Below are positions 56,447-64,000 of a DNA stretch of 64,000 nt, one piece after another (positions within the stretch are counted from its first letter, which is position 1; every line of letters begins with the position of its first letter). The notes under the pieces were generated by a model. It was not told the DNA's origin and searched no databases. It saw only the letters and a list, made by a program, of their open reading frames with translations. The position numbers and the translations under genes are program-made. The DNA comes from Comamonas sp. JUb58 (GTDB lineage Bacteria > Pseudomonadota > Gammaproteobacteria > Burkholderiales > Burkholderiaceae_C): assembly GCF_004364775.1 (NCBI RefSeq), contig NZ_SOAL01000006.1, positions 124,001 through 188,000 on the forward strand, given 5' to 3'.

Positions 56447-57217
56447 ATGCAACGAGCTTTGTTGGCCTTGGCTGCGCTGGTGCTGCTAGGGCTGGGTATC
56501 GTGCCTCTGGCTGCAGGGCACTTTCACCTGGGGGTGCTGGTGCCTGTGGGGCTGGGCCTGGCCGGTGGCTATCTGGCCTGGCGCTGGTCGGCGGTGCTGG
56601 CCTGGTGCGCAGCAGCGCCTTGGCGCCGCGCACTGTGGCGTGCCGCCTGGTTGGGCTTGGCCTTGTGGGTGATTAGCGTGGGCTGGCTCTGGCAGCACAT
56701 TGCCGGCCTGGGGCAGACGCCGGCGACCACAGCGCCGGTGGCTGCGATCGTGGTGCTGGGCAGTGGCACGCAAGACGGCAAGCCGCGCCCGGCGCTGGCC
56801 ATGCGGCTCGATACCGCTGCGCAGCTGGCGGCCTTGCAGCCGAAGGCGGTGCTCGCGGTCACCGGTGGGGTGGATTTTGGGCAGGAAGAGAGCGAGGGCG
56901 CCATCATGGCGCGCTACCTGGCCCAGAGCCATGGGCTGGACCCGGCCACGATGGTGGTGGAAGAGCGCAGTACCAGCACCGTGCTCAACCTGGAATGGAC
57001 CGGCCCGATGCTGCAGCAGCGCGGCGTGGATCTGGCGCAGCCGATTGCGATTGTCAGCAGCGATTTTCACCTCTGGCGCGCGCTGCAGATTGCCCGCAAC
57101 CAGGGCTTTAGCCATCCGATTGGCGTGGCGGCCCCCACACCGTTGCTGACCCGGTTCAATGTGTGGCTGCGCGAGTATTTTGCGGTGGCCAGCAGCTGGG
57201 CCTTGGGCGAGTGGTAG
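56447..57217 (+). CDS. YdcF/ElyC-family (DUF218) membrane protein
   Basis: A 256-residue protein with about three N-terminal hydrophobic segments (residues 1-85) and a C-terminal DUF218 domain (about 95-250). The motif APVAAIVVLGSGTQDG is typical of YdcF/ElyC/SanA. AVTGG, the EERSTSTVLNLEW segment and IVSSDFHLWRALQIA follow. GAGAGG at 56435-56440 supports ATG 56447; 56441 is an alternative. ElyC and SanA members act in envelope or lipid-carrier metabolism. It is convergent with gntR, with 12 bases between the stops. Confidence 0.82.
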   Translation: MQRALLALAALVLLGLGIVPLAAGHFHLGVLVPVGLGLAGGYLAWRWSAVLAWCAAAPWRRALWRAAWLGLALWVISVGWLWQHIAGLGQTPATTAPVAAIVVLGSGTQDGKPRPALAMRLDTAAQLAALQPKAVLAVTGGVDFGQEESEGAIMARYLAQSHGLDPATMVVEERSTSTVLNLEWTGPMLQQRGVDLAQPIAIVSSDFHLWRALQIARNQGFSHPIGVAAPTPLLTRFNVWLREYFAVASSWALGEW

Positions 57218-57229
57218 CGGTTTAATTCG

Positions 57230-58303
57230 TCAGGTGCTGGCGCGCCGCACCAGGTGGTAGCCCAGATCCAGCCGGTTCTGTGCCACCGGCTGGCCTTGCA
57301 GCAGCTGCAGCAGCATGGTGGCCGCCTCGGCACCAATAGCGCTGCGGGGCGTGTGGATGGTGGTCAGCGGCGGCACCATCTGCGCGCTGCCAGGCAGGTC
57401 GTTGAAACCGGCAATCGCGATTTGCATGGGCACAGCCAAGCCCAGGCGGTTGGCGGCCAGCAGCGCGCCCTGGGCCAGGTCATCGTTGCAGAAAAATACG
57501 GCATCCACGCCACCACCAAGTTGCAGCACCTGCTCCAGCAGTTGCGCACCCAGGGCCAGTGACGAGCGCTCGGGGCTCAGAATCTCCAGACCTGGGTCGG
57601 CCAGCCCCGCCTGCTGCAAGGCCTGGCGGTAGCCCTGCAGGCGCTGCATGACGCGGGCATCCAGTTGGGCGCCGCAAAAGGCGATGCGGCGGTAACCCTG
57701 GGCCAGCAGGTGCTCCGTCATCGTCACCCCGGCATCCACCTGCGAAAAGCCCACGCTGTGCATGCCAGCGGCAGCGTTGGCCGGGTGCAGTTCCATCAAA
57801 TGCACGCAGGCCGTGCCACTGGCGGCCAGCAGCTGGGCACTGCCGGCGCTGCGCTCGTAACCGGTCAGCATCAGGCCGGCCGGGCGCATTGGCAGGTAGG
57901 CGCGCAGCAGCTGCTCTTCTTCAGCGGCGCTGTAGTGCGATACCCCAATCAGCAGGTGGTAGCCTGCGGCAAACAGCACCTTGTGCGCCGCCTCGATCAA
58001 ATCCACAAACAAGGTATTGCTGAGCAGGGGCACGATGACCAGCACCTGCTTGCTTTTCTGCGATGCCAGCGCGCGCGCGGCCGGGTCGGGCACATAGCCC
58101 AGGCGCAAAGCCACCTCGCGCACCTTGTCGGCCAGCGCCACTGCCACCCGGCGCTCACCGCGCAGCGCACGCGACACCGTCATCGGGCTGACCCCTGCGG
58201 CATCCGCCACATCCTGCAAGGTGACCCGCCCGCTGGCACGCGAGCGGCGGCCAGGGGGCTCGGCAACTGGCTCAGACAATGGGGTAGAAGGGGGCAGGGG
58301 CAA
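57230..58303 (-). CDS. gntR: LacI-family gluconate-utilisation repressor GntR
   Basis: A 357-residue LacI protein. The N-terminal helix-turn-helix VTLQDVADAAGVSPMTVSRALRGERRV is at about 27-53; the periplasmic-binding-like effector domain follows. No ATG is suitable: TTG 58303 is best supported because CCGGAG sits 6 bases upstream on the minus strand; TTG 58327 would add 8 residues. It is divergent from gntK, and two AGCGCT-centred dyads lie between them, the expected site type for LacI proteins. It should repress gntK, and possibly edd-eda, until gluconate or a derivative binds. Confidence 0.9.
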   Translation of the reverse strand: MPLPPSTPLSEPVAEPPGRRSRASGRVTLQDVADAAGVSPMTVSRALRGERRVAVALADKVREVALRLGYVPDPAARALASQKSKQVLVIVPLLSNTLFVDLIEAAHKVLFAAGYHLLIGVSHYSAAEEEQLLRAYLPMRPAGLMLTGYERSAGSAQLLAASGTACVHLMELHPANAAAGMHSVGFSQVDAGVTMTEHLLAQGYRRIAFCGAQLDARVMQRLQGYRQALQQAGLADPGLEILSPERSSLALGAQLLEQVLQLGGGVDAVFFCNDDLAQGALLAANRLGLAVPMQIAIAGFNDLPGSAQMVPPLTTIHTPRSAIGAEAATMLLQLLQGQPVAQNRLDLGYHLVRRAST

Positions 58304-58341
58304 GCAATTCTCCGGTCGGCTCAGCAAGCAATATCCGGTAT

Positions 58342-58353
58342 GATAGCGCTATC
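58342..58353. promoter_or_regulatory. GntR operator O1 (near gntR)
   Basis: GATAGCGCTATC at 58342-58353 is a perfect 12-bp palindrome with the central CG that LacI proteins recognise. It is followed by CCAATG, which also follows the second site. Confidence 0.8.
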
Positions 58354-58470
58354 CCAATGTAATTGGGGAGCAAGGCATTGCCTGCAGGCGTCACAAGAAC
58401 TTGGCTGAAAGTTTGAATCGGCTTGTTCAAGCGGCGTGACCTAAGGGCAGTGCTTATTTTTACCTGTATT

Positions 58471-58486
58471 GGATAGCGCTAACCCA
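58471..58486. promoter_or_regulatory. GntR operator O2 (overlapping the gntK leader)
   Basis: GGATAGCGCTAACCCA, with core TAGCGCTA at 58474-58481, repeats the first operator closely. It ends just before ATG 58487, so bound repressor would block the gntK promoter or initiation region. Confidence 0.75.
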
Positions 58487-59026
58487 ATGATCATGTCCTC
58501 TAGTGATTCTTCGCGTCGGCGTCCTGTAGCTCTGGTGGTGATGGGGGTGTCGGGATGCGGCAAATCCAGCGCCGCTGAAGCCATTGCAATCCAACTGGGT
58601 TGGCGCCTGGTTGAAGGCGACAGCTACCATGCGGCCGAAAGTGTAGCCAAGATGCAGGCAGGCATTGCATTGACCGATGCTGATCGCGCTGGTTGGCTGC
58701 AGCGCCTGGCGCAGTTGCTGGGCGAGGCGGATGATGACCATGGTGTGGTGCTGACCTGCTCGGCGCTCAAGCGCCAGTACCGCGCGTTGTTGCGTGCGTC
58801 CCAGGGCCGGCTGGGCTTTGTGTTTCTGGACCTCAGCTACGACACGGCCCTGGCGCGGGTGCAGCAGCGTGCGGGGCATTTTTTCTCGCCCCAGCTGGTG
58901 GCCAACCAGTTTGCCACCTTGGAAGACCCGCGCGACGAGGCGCAGGTGTTGACCGTGGATGCCGACACCCCGCTGGACCGCATTGCCCAGCAAGTGCAGC
59001 AGTGGCTGGATGCACAGCAGCCTTAG
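58487..59026 (+). CDS. gntK: Gluconokinase GntK
   Basis: A 179-residue P-loop kinase. Walker A is GVSGCGKSS (about 20-28), then LVEGDSYHAAESVAKMQAGIALTDADRAGWLQRLA and SALKRQYRALLR, all conserved in gluconokinases. It phosphorylates gluconate to 6-phosphogluconate, the substrate of Edd. The start is not certain: ATG 58487 lies next to operator O2, ATG 58493 is 6 bases on, and neither has a clear ribosome-binding site, so a leaderless transcript is possible. Confidence 0.94.
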   Translation: MIMSSSDSSRRRPVALVVMGVSGCGKSSAAEAIAIQLGWRLVEGDSYHAAESVAKMQAGIALTDADRAGWLQRLAQLLGEADDDHGVVLTCSALKRQYRALLRASQGRLGFVFLDLSYDTALARVQQRAGHFFSPQLVANQFATLEDPRDEAQVLTVDADTPLDRIAQQVQQWLDAQQP

Positions 59027-59140
59027 GCGCTGACAAAGCCTAGTGCCAGCGCCGCATGCGGCTGCTGTGCTATAAAAATTACATAAATAAGGGGATGCTG
59101 CGGCTTAGGTTGTGCATCCCTCTCATGCAAAGGATTCCCC

Positions 59141-60991
59141 ATGATGCAGATCCACCCCGTTCTACAGGCAGTCACTGACCGCATCCGCGCCAAGAGCGCT
59201 GCCACGCGCAGCGACTATCTGGCGCAGCTGGATGCCATGGCCCAGCGGCCGCCGCAGATGCGCTCCATGGGCTGCGCCAATGTGGCGCATGCGGTAGCCG
59301 GTGTGCCAGTCAATGACAAGCTGCGCATTGTCGAGGTCAAGGGCCCGAATGTCGGCATTGTCACGGCCTACAACGATGTGCTGTCGGCCCATGCGCCGCT
59401 GCAGCGCTACCCCGACATTCTGAAGGACGAGGCCCGCAAACACGGCGCCACCGCCCAGGTGGCGGGTGGTGTGCCCGCCATGTGCGACGGTGTGACCCAG
59501 GGCATGCCGGGCATGGAGCTGAGCCTGTTCAGCCGCGATGCGATTGCGATGGGCACGGCGGTGGCGTTGACCCATGACACCTTTGATGCGGCGCTGATGC
59601 TCGGTGTCTGCGACAAGATTGTTCCTGGTTTGCTGATCGGCGCGCTGCATTTTGGCCATCTGCCAATGGTGTTTGTGCCAGCGGGGCCGATGACCTCTGG
59701 CCTGTCCAACAACGACAAGGCCAAGGTGCGCGAGCTGGCCGCCCAGGGACTGGTGGGCCGCGAAAAGCTGCTCGAAGCCGAGATGGCTGCCTACCATGAT
59801 GCGGGCACCTGCACCTTCTACGGCACGGCCAACAGCAACCAGATGCTGCTCGAAGCCATGGGCCTGCATGTGCCGGGCAATGCCTTTATCAACCCTGAAG
59901 ATGGTGCGCGTGAACTGCTGACCCGCGAGGCGATGCGCACCGTGCTGAATATCACCGCCGGCAAGCGCTTTGCGCCGATTGGCCGCGTGGTGGACGAGCG
60001 CTGCATTGTCAACGCCATGGTGGCCTTGCTGGCCACGGGCGGCTCGACCAACCACCTGATCCACTGGGTGGCGGTGGCACGTGCTGCGGGCATCGTCATC
60101 GACTGGAATGATTTTGAGCAGTTGTCGTCGGTCGTGCCCTTGCTGGCACGCGTCTACCCCAATGGGGCGGCCGATGTGAACCAGTTCCAGGCGGCAGGCG
60201 GCCCCGGCTACGTGATTGGCCAGCTGCTGGCTGCAGGCCTGATGCATGGCGATGTGCTGACGGTGCGCCCCGAGGGCCTGGCGGCCTACGCCACCGTGCC
60301 GCGCGTGGAAGCGGGCCAACTGGTCTGGCAAGCGGCCACCGAATCGGGTGACGACAGCGTGCTGCGCCCCGTCAGCGCCCCCTTCAGCCCCACCGGTGGC
60401 CTCAAGCTGCTGACCGGCAATCTGGGCCGCAGCGTGATCAAGGTCAGCGCCGTGCCGCTGGACCGCCATGTGCTGCGCGCACCGGCCTGGGTGTTTGATT
60501 CGCAGGATGCGCTGCAGGCGGCCTTCAAATCGGGGGCGCTGGAGCAGGCCTGCCAGACCAATGGGCACAACGGCGTGGTCTGCGTGGTGCGCTGGCAGGG
60601 CCCGCAGGCCAATGGCATGCCTGAGCTGCACAAGCTCACCCCCCCCTTGGCCGTGCTGCAAGGCAAGGGCTACCAGGTAGCCTTGGTGACCGATGGCCGC
60701 ATGAGTGGTGCTTCGGGCAAGGTGCCTGCTGCCATCCATGTGTCGCCTGAAGCACTGGCCGGTGGCCCCCTGGCCAAAATTGAGAGCGGCGATATGGTGC
60801 TGCTGGATGCTGAAACCGGTATCATGCAGGCCGAAGTGGATGCCGCCGTCTGGGAGGCACGCCCGCTTGCCACGATACCGGCCGAGCAGCTGCGCGCCAA
60901 TGGCCGCGGCCTTGGCCGAGAACTGTTTGCCGGATTCCGGCGCAATGCGCTGAGCGCAGAAGAAGGAGCCTGCACATGGCTGAGCAACTGA
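59141..60991 (+). CDS. edd: Phosphogluconate dehydratase Edd
   Basis: A 616-residue IlvD/Edd-family dehydratase. The gene follows gntK by 114 bases, with AAAGGA upstream of ATG 59141. [60 protein letters not shown] (near residues 70-130, with the cluster cysteine MCDG), [11 protein letters not shown] and [20 protein letters not shown] are signatures. It contains an oxygen-sensitive iron-sulfur cluster and makes 2-keto-3-deoxy-6-phosphogluconate from 6-phosphogluconate. Its 3' end overlaps eda by 16 bases. Confidence 0.96.
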   Translation: MMQIHPVLQAVTDRIRAKSAATRSDYLAQLDAMAQRPPQMRSMGCANVAHAVAGVPVNDKLRIVEVKGPNVGIVTAYNDVLSAHAPLQRYPDILKDEARKHGATAQVAGGVPAMCDGVTQGMPGMELSLFSRDAIAMGTAVALTHDTFDAALMLGVCDKIVPGLLIGALHFGHLPMVFVPAGPMTSGLSNNDKAKVRELAAQGLVGREKLLEAEMAAYHDAGTCTFYGTANSNQMLLEAMGLHVPGNAFINPEDGARELLTREAMRTVLNITAGKRFAPIGRVVDERCIVNAMVALLATGGSTNHLIHWVAVARAAGIVIDWNDFEQLSSVVPLLARVYPNGAADVNQFQAAGGPGYVIGQLLAAGLMHGDVLTVRPEGLAAYATVPRVEAGQLVWQAATESGDDSVLRPVSAPFSPTGGLKLLTGNLGRSVIKVSAVPLDRHVLRAPAWVFDSQDALQAAFKSGALEQACQTNGHNGVVCVVRWQGPQANGMPELHKLTPPLAVLQGKGYQVALVTDGRMSGASGKVPAAIHVSPEALAGGPLAKIESGDMVLLDAETGIMQAEVDAAVWEARPLATIPAEQLRANGRGLGRELFAGFRRNALSAEEGACTWLSN

Positions 60992-61617
60992 CCGCCTTAT
61001 CGATCATGCAAGACGCACCGGTGATTCCGGTGATCGTGCTGCGCGATGTCAATCACGCTGTGTCCATGGCCAAGGCCCTGGTCGCTGGCGGTATCCGCGT
61101 GCTGGAAGTGACCCTGCGCACGCCCCAGGGCCTGGCCTCGATCGAGGCGATTGCCAAGTCCGTGCCCGAGGCGATCGTGGGCGCAGGCACCGTGCGCAAT
61201 GCCGCTGATGCACGTGCGGCTGCGGCGGCAGGGGCCCGCTTTGCGGTCAGCCCGGGCTACACCCCCAGCGTTGGCGAAGCCTGCCGCGAAGCGCGTTTGC
61301 CGCTGCTGCCCGGCGTGGCCACCAGCAGCGAGATCATGCAGGCGCAGCAAGACGGCTTCAATGAGCTGAAGTTCTTCCCCGCGCTGCAAGCCGGTGGCAT
61401 CAACATGCTCAAGGCCTGGCAGGGTCCCTTCGCCGAAGTGCGTTTTTGCCCCACCGGCGGCATCACGCCTGCCAATGCGCCCGAGTTTTTGGCACTGAAG
61501 AATGTGGTCTGTGTAGGTGGCTCCTGGCTGGTGCCGACCGACACCTTGGAGCGCGGCGACTGGGAACACATCACCTTGCTGGCCCGCGAGGCCGCAGCCC
61601 TGCCACGCAAGGCCTGA
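60976..61617 (+). CDS. eda: 2-keto-3-deoxy-6-phosphogluconate aldolase Eda
   Basis: A 213-residue class I aldolase, overlapping edd by 16 bases in another frame. Schiff-base Lys is in FNELKFFPA (about 132), and the catalytic Glu in LEVTLRTPQGL (about 44). GAGTVRNAADARAAAAAGARFAVSPG matches the family. It splits KDPG to pyruvate and glyceraldehyde-3-phosphate. The terminator at 61639-61674 ends the unit. Together with gntK and edd it makes the lower Entner-Doudoroff route from gluconate. Confidence 0.95.
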   Translation: MAEQLTALSIMQDAPVIPVIVLRDVNHAVSMAKALVAGGIRVLEVTLRTPQGLASIEAIAKSVPEAIVGAGTVRNAADARAAAAAGARFAVSPGYTPSVGEACREARLPLLPGVATSSEIMQAQQDGFNELKFFPALQAGGINMLKAWQGPFAEVRFCPTGGITPANAPEFLALKNVVCVGGSWLVPTDTLERGDWEHITLLAREAAALPRKA

Positions 61618-61638
61618 TACAAGTTTCCATCTGGCCCC

Positions 61639-61674
61639 ATGGCACGCAGGCGCAAGCGCTGGCGTGCCATTTTT
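61639..61674 (+). terminator. Rho-independent terminator after eda
   Basis: Outer stem ATGGCACGC / GCGTGCCAT (61639-61647 and 61662-61670) with an inner GCGC arm, then TTTTT (61670-61674). Confidence 0.88.
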
Positions 61675-61690
61675 CTTGGCGGGCCCGTTG

Positions 61691-62605
61691 TCAGGTGTCG
61701 ATGGGCACGCAGTCCCAGTCTTGGCCGTAGCCGATCATCCAGCTGAGGGCATAGCGGCGCTCCAGCACGATGCCGCCATCGAGGTGGGCAGGCATGGGCC
61801 TGCGGTGCAGCCGTGCGTCAGTGACCTGCCAGTGCTCGTCGACCAGCCGTTCTTCTTCATCGGCGATGGCCTCTTCGTCGCGCAAGCACGCTTGGACAAT
61901 GAACTGCGCTGGCGATTGGACGGCCTGCTGCAGCAGCGGCCAAGCCCAGATGGATGCACGCTCGTCAGAGGGAGGCAGGGCGGGCATGCCACCTAAGGCC
62001 CAGACCATGGGCAGCATGGCCTCTGCGCGCCAGCTGACATTGACCAGGGCTTGCCTGCCAGGTTGCGGGTCTTGCCAAAAAGCTGCTTCAGAGGCGGAGA
62101 AAAAACCTGCAATGCCATGCGACTGCAGCCAGGCCTGGTCGATGACCGGATGCTGAACGCCTTGAGCAAGCCTCTGTGCGCGCGACACCACGGCCGCCAA
62201 GGCCAGCAGGCGTTGTGCCACCTCGGCAGCGCTGCGGCAGGCGATATCGCCATGGTTGTCTTCGGGGGCTGCCGGGGCTAGGAATTGCGCAAGCGACTGC
62301 GCAATGATGGCCGCCCGTTCCCCCTTGGCATCGCGGCAGCGGAAAAACAGCAGGTAGATGCCCCAGCGCCGCTGCTGCCCATGTTCATCGGTCCAAACGA
62401 CTGCTGCCTTGGTTTGGTCGCCATACCAGAGGGCACGCGCATGGATGCGCTGGGCGTGGGGGAGGCTGTGCTGGACGGCCGCCATGCATTCCTTGCTGAG
62501 CGCGCGCATCCCTTGTTTGATGGCATGGCGTTCATTCTGCGATGCCATCCATCGTTGCAGAAGATTCATGCCCAGGGAGTGTATAGCCAGTGGTGTGGGG
62601 GTCAT
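61691..62605 (-). CDS. DUF4272-family protein
   Basis: A 304-residue protein. The C-terminal half (about 160-304) matches DUF4272: a helical SWRAEAMLPMVWALGGM segment, then VDEHWQVTDARLHRRPMPAHLDGGIVLERRYALSWMIGYG and a final DWDCVPIDT. The N-terminal half contains RWGIYLLFFRCRDAKGERAA and is less clear. ATG 62605 is used; ATG 62569 (MNLLQRW) is equally possible. No catalytic residues are known for the family and no function is proposed. Confidence 0.75.
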   Translation of the reverse strand: MTPTPLAIHSLGMNLLQRWMASQNERHAIKQGMRALSKECMAAVQHSLPHAQRIHARALWYGDQTKAAVVWTDEHGQQRRWGIYLLFFRCRDAKGERAAIIAQSLAQFLAPAAPEDNHGDIACRSAAEVAQRLLALAAVVSRAQRLAQGVQHPVIDQAWLQSHGIAGFFSASEAAFWQDPQPGRQALVNVSWRAEAMLPMVWALGGMPALPPSDERASIWAWPLLQQAVQSPAQFIVQACLRDEEAIADEEERLVDEHWQVTDARLHRRPMPAHLDGGIVLERRYALSWMIGYGQDWDCVPIDT

Positions 62606-62668
62606 CCACGGCAGTCGATGCGTTGACGCCCCAGCGTTGGCCGCGGCGGGGACGGCCCTGGTGGTGGC

Positions 62669-62938
62669 TTACTTGTCGGAATGCCCCTGGTCGCGCAGCG
62701 AATGGCTGGAACCTTCTTCGCTCCAGGTCTTGTAGCGGCCGGAATGGGGCTGGAACTGCTGGCCGGGGAACAAGGTGCGCTCGATGTCGCGCAGGACCGT
62801 CATCCCCACCCCATTGAGCTTGAGCAAGCGCTCGGGATAGGCTTCAACCACCTGATCCACCGTGGTGATGGCATGTCGCCCCAAGCTGTTGAGGGTTCTG
62901 CGGGAGAGCCTTTTGTTCAGAAGCAGTTCAGTGGCCAT
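62669..62938 (-). CDS. Small protein resembling the RNA polymerase alpha C-terminal domain
   Basis: An 89-residue protein. Residues about 8-60 (KRLSRRTLNSLGRHAITTVDQVVEAYPERLLKLNGVGMTVLRDIERTL) have the helix-loop-helix and helix-hairpin-helix layout of the alphaCTD, including the LNGVGMTVLRDI loop similar to the LGKKSLTEI segment of E. coli alpha. The tail is polar. It lacks the N-terminal assembly domain and has no neighbour of the ribosomal operon type, so it is a standalone alphaCTD-like protein and could bind DNA or activators. The DUF4272 gene lies downstream on the same strand. Confidence 0.72.
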   Translation of the reverse strand: MATELLLNKRLSRRTLNSLGRHAITTVDQVVEAYPERLLKLNGVGMTVLRDIERTLFPGQQFQPHSGRYKTWSEEGSSHSLRDQGHSDK

Positions 62939-63506
62939 GGGATCATCAATCTATAAACAAAGCGGCAACATCCGTCGCCGGACTGAAGACGGTGGCCGCA
63001 CGCCCATTCAGCGGGAGTTGCTAAGCCAAAGCCCGGTCCAACGGGGACAGGAGTGGACACAAATCATGCTAAATCGCATTTTGTTATTCACTGATTCTAT
63101 CAGCTTATAGCTAATTTGTAACTCAAGGATGGATGATTTCCGCCGATCAGGGGTTGATTTATCCCGAATTAATGTAATTAAATGTATTTGGTTGGTTATA
63201 CTGAGACCGCTCTGCGAGGGTATCGGCTGCTTTTGTGCCGGGCTCTATTCTCCTCCTAAAAAAAGAATGTCCAGTGCAACTATCTTTTGACCAAGCTGAG
63301 GGTAATTGCGGTATCTGTCGCTAGGGTGCCAGAAAAATCCTAAGCCCCACTTGGGCTTGCTGTGGCAAGCTACGGCAAACGAGTAGAGTTATTACGCAGG
63401 TCTATCGGCCTATGTAATCCATAAAAACGGTTAAAGTAAGAATTAACTGACAGTATCTATACCAATACCTGCCCACCGCGCCATCTAAGCCATTCTTTGC
63501 CTGGTT
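62939..63506. other. 568-base AT-rich intergenic region with candidate leader hairpins
   Basis: No supported gene. About 63060-63200 is AT-rich, with a TATACT at 63197-63202 that could be a -10 box. Further right are three hairpins: AAGCCC-5-GGGCTT (63342-63358), GCTTGC-4-GCAAGC (63355-63370, overlapping and thus exclusive with the first) and ATTACGCAGG-8-CCTATGTAAT (63391-63418). They would lie in the leader of the sensor gene at 63507. Confidence 0.5.
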
Positions 63507-64000
63507 ATGCCCGTCCGTAAAGCCTCGTCGCTGACGATCACCCTGATTTTGCCCTTTGTGATGCTGATTGCATTGCTGACGGGGGTGCTGGGCGTGCTGT
63601 GGTACTGGACGGGCAGCAAGACGGTATCGATGCTGTCCAAGCAGCTGATGGTCGAGATGGCCGAGCGCATCAGCCAGGCCGTGGACCGGCATATCTTCAG
63701 CTCGGGCTCGATCATCGAGGCGAGCTTTCCGGCCGGGCTGCAGGCCCCGGATCGGATCGAGGACGACATGGTGGCGCTGCGCACCCGCCTGTGGGCGGCC
63801 ACCTCGCTGACGCAGCACCAGGGCGACTATGTTTATTACGGCAACCGCCATGGGCAAGGCATTGGGCTGCTGCGCAGCCAAGCCAGCCAGGCGGAGCTGC
63901 GTATCAAGCTGCATGCGCAGGATGTGCGCAGCATTTACCTGCTGACAGGCATCGAGGCGGAGCCGATCTTTCTGTCCAAAGAGTCGAATCTGTTCGACCC
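63507..64000 (+). CDS. Membrane sensor protein, N-terminal part (cut by window end)
   Basis: An open frame of 164 codons with no stop to the window end. It begins with a basic start (MPVRKASSLT), one transmembrane helix (about 10-33: ITLILPFVMLIALLTGVLGVLWYW) and then an extracytoplasmic sensor-like region (from about 34: SKTVSMLSKQLMVEMAERISQAVDRHIF...). This is the head of a one- or two-transmembrane sensor such as a Cache-domain cyclase, kinase or chemoreceptor. Which output domain it has is outside the window. ATG 63507 has a weak ribosome-binding site. Confidence 0.65.
   Translation, partial: MPVRKASSLTITLILPFVMLIALLTGVLGVLWYWTGSKTVSMLSKQLMVEMAERISQAVDRHIFSSGSIIEASFPAGLQAPDRIEDDMVALRTRLWAATSLTQHQGDYVYYGNRHGQGIGLLRSQASQAELRIKLHAQDVRSIYLLTGIEAEPIFLSKESNLFD

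Noticed and set aside
54213-56633. Long minus-strand open frame opposite pccA
   Set aside because: Same reason: antisense, low-complexity, no family resemblance; pccA is well supported.
63200-63420. Possible c-di-GMP (GEMM) riboswitch before the sensor gene
   Set aside because: The conserved GEMM core elements are not present; hairpins are noted as unclassified.

Overview
The window is a contiguous stretch of high-GC chromosome with tightly packed genes on both strands and short intergenic gaps. Gene content and the best-recognised proteins (BktB-type thiolase, YggX, TrhO, GluQ, CysB-like regulator, Entner-Doudoroff genes next to a LacI-type GntR) point to a beta-proteobacterium of the order Burkholderiales, most likely Comamonadaceae and perhaps Comamonas. 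This is inference: there is no rRNA or tRNA gene here to fix the taxonomy. I see no insertion sequence, prophage, integron or CRISPR array. It looks like ordinary chromosome with local metabolic islands.

Layout. 1-911: end of a YqjD/YqjE/YqjK-like membrane-protein operon, closed by a terminator. 1323-7415: BMP-type nucleoside/purine ABC importer (binding protein, double ATPase, two permeases) with a cytosine-deaminase-like amidohydrolase as last gene. 7426-8625: exported GH5 glycosidase. 8826-14218: LysR gene divergent from a complete binding-protein ABC importer operon that ends in a LOG-like nucleotide-binding protein. 14258-20339: GlxA-type AraC regulator, secreted cupin, YggX, sulfate-binding protein plus CysB-like regulator, M48 lipoprotein protease, peptidase E. 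20347-26863: acyl-CoA metabolism (BktB thiolase, three SDRs, acyl-CoA ligase) with a pseudouridine synthase inside. 26933-29009: M14/AstE-like hydrolase and TrmB. 29332-32619: an unusual three-gene unit of an acyl-CoA-dehydrogenase-fold flavoprotein, a PhnD-like binding-protein fold without signal peptide, and a TusA-like/ferritin-like fusion. 32612-45237: housekeeping and accessory genes (GluQ, renalase-like flavoprotein, LysR/pirin/DoxX, TrhO, SulP transporter, BON protein, LD-carboxypeptidase, cyclase-FHA protein, thioredoxin, MobA, MoaA). 45386-46678: HI0933-type flavoprotein. 46709-56363: methylmalonyl-CoA island (FCD-type GntR regulator; mutase, small membrane protein, GNAT, MeaB, PccB, exported protein, PccA), closed by a strong terminator. 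56447-61617: YdcF protein and the gluconate/Entner-Doudoroff block (GntR, GntK, Edd, Eda). 61691-64000: DUF4272 protein, a small protein resembling the RNA polymerase alpha C-terminal domain, an AT-rich 568-base gap with candidate leader structures, and the start of a membrane sensor protein cut by the window end.

How they work together. The propionyl-CoA genes carboxylate propionyl-CoA and isomerise methylmalonyl-CoA to succinyl-CoA, with MeaB protecting the B12 enzyme; the epimerase is not here. GntK, Edd and Eda turn gluconate into pyruvate and glyceraldehyde-3-phosphate, and two AGCGCT-centred operators between gntR and gntK show how this is probably controlled. The best candidate for an undescribed system is 29171-32619: a promoter-like -10 box, a terminator-like hairpin in the leader, then a flavoprotein lacking the usual catalytic glutamate, a cytosolic substrate-binding fold and a di-iron-like protein fused to a TusA-like domain without its cysteine.
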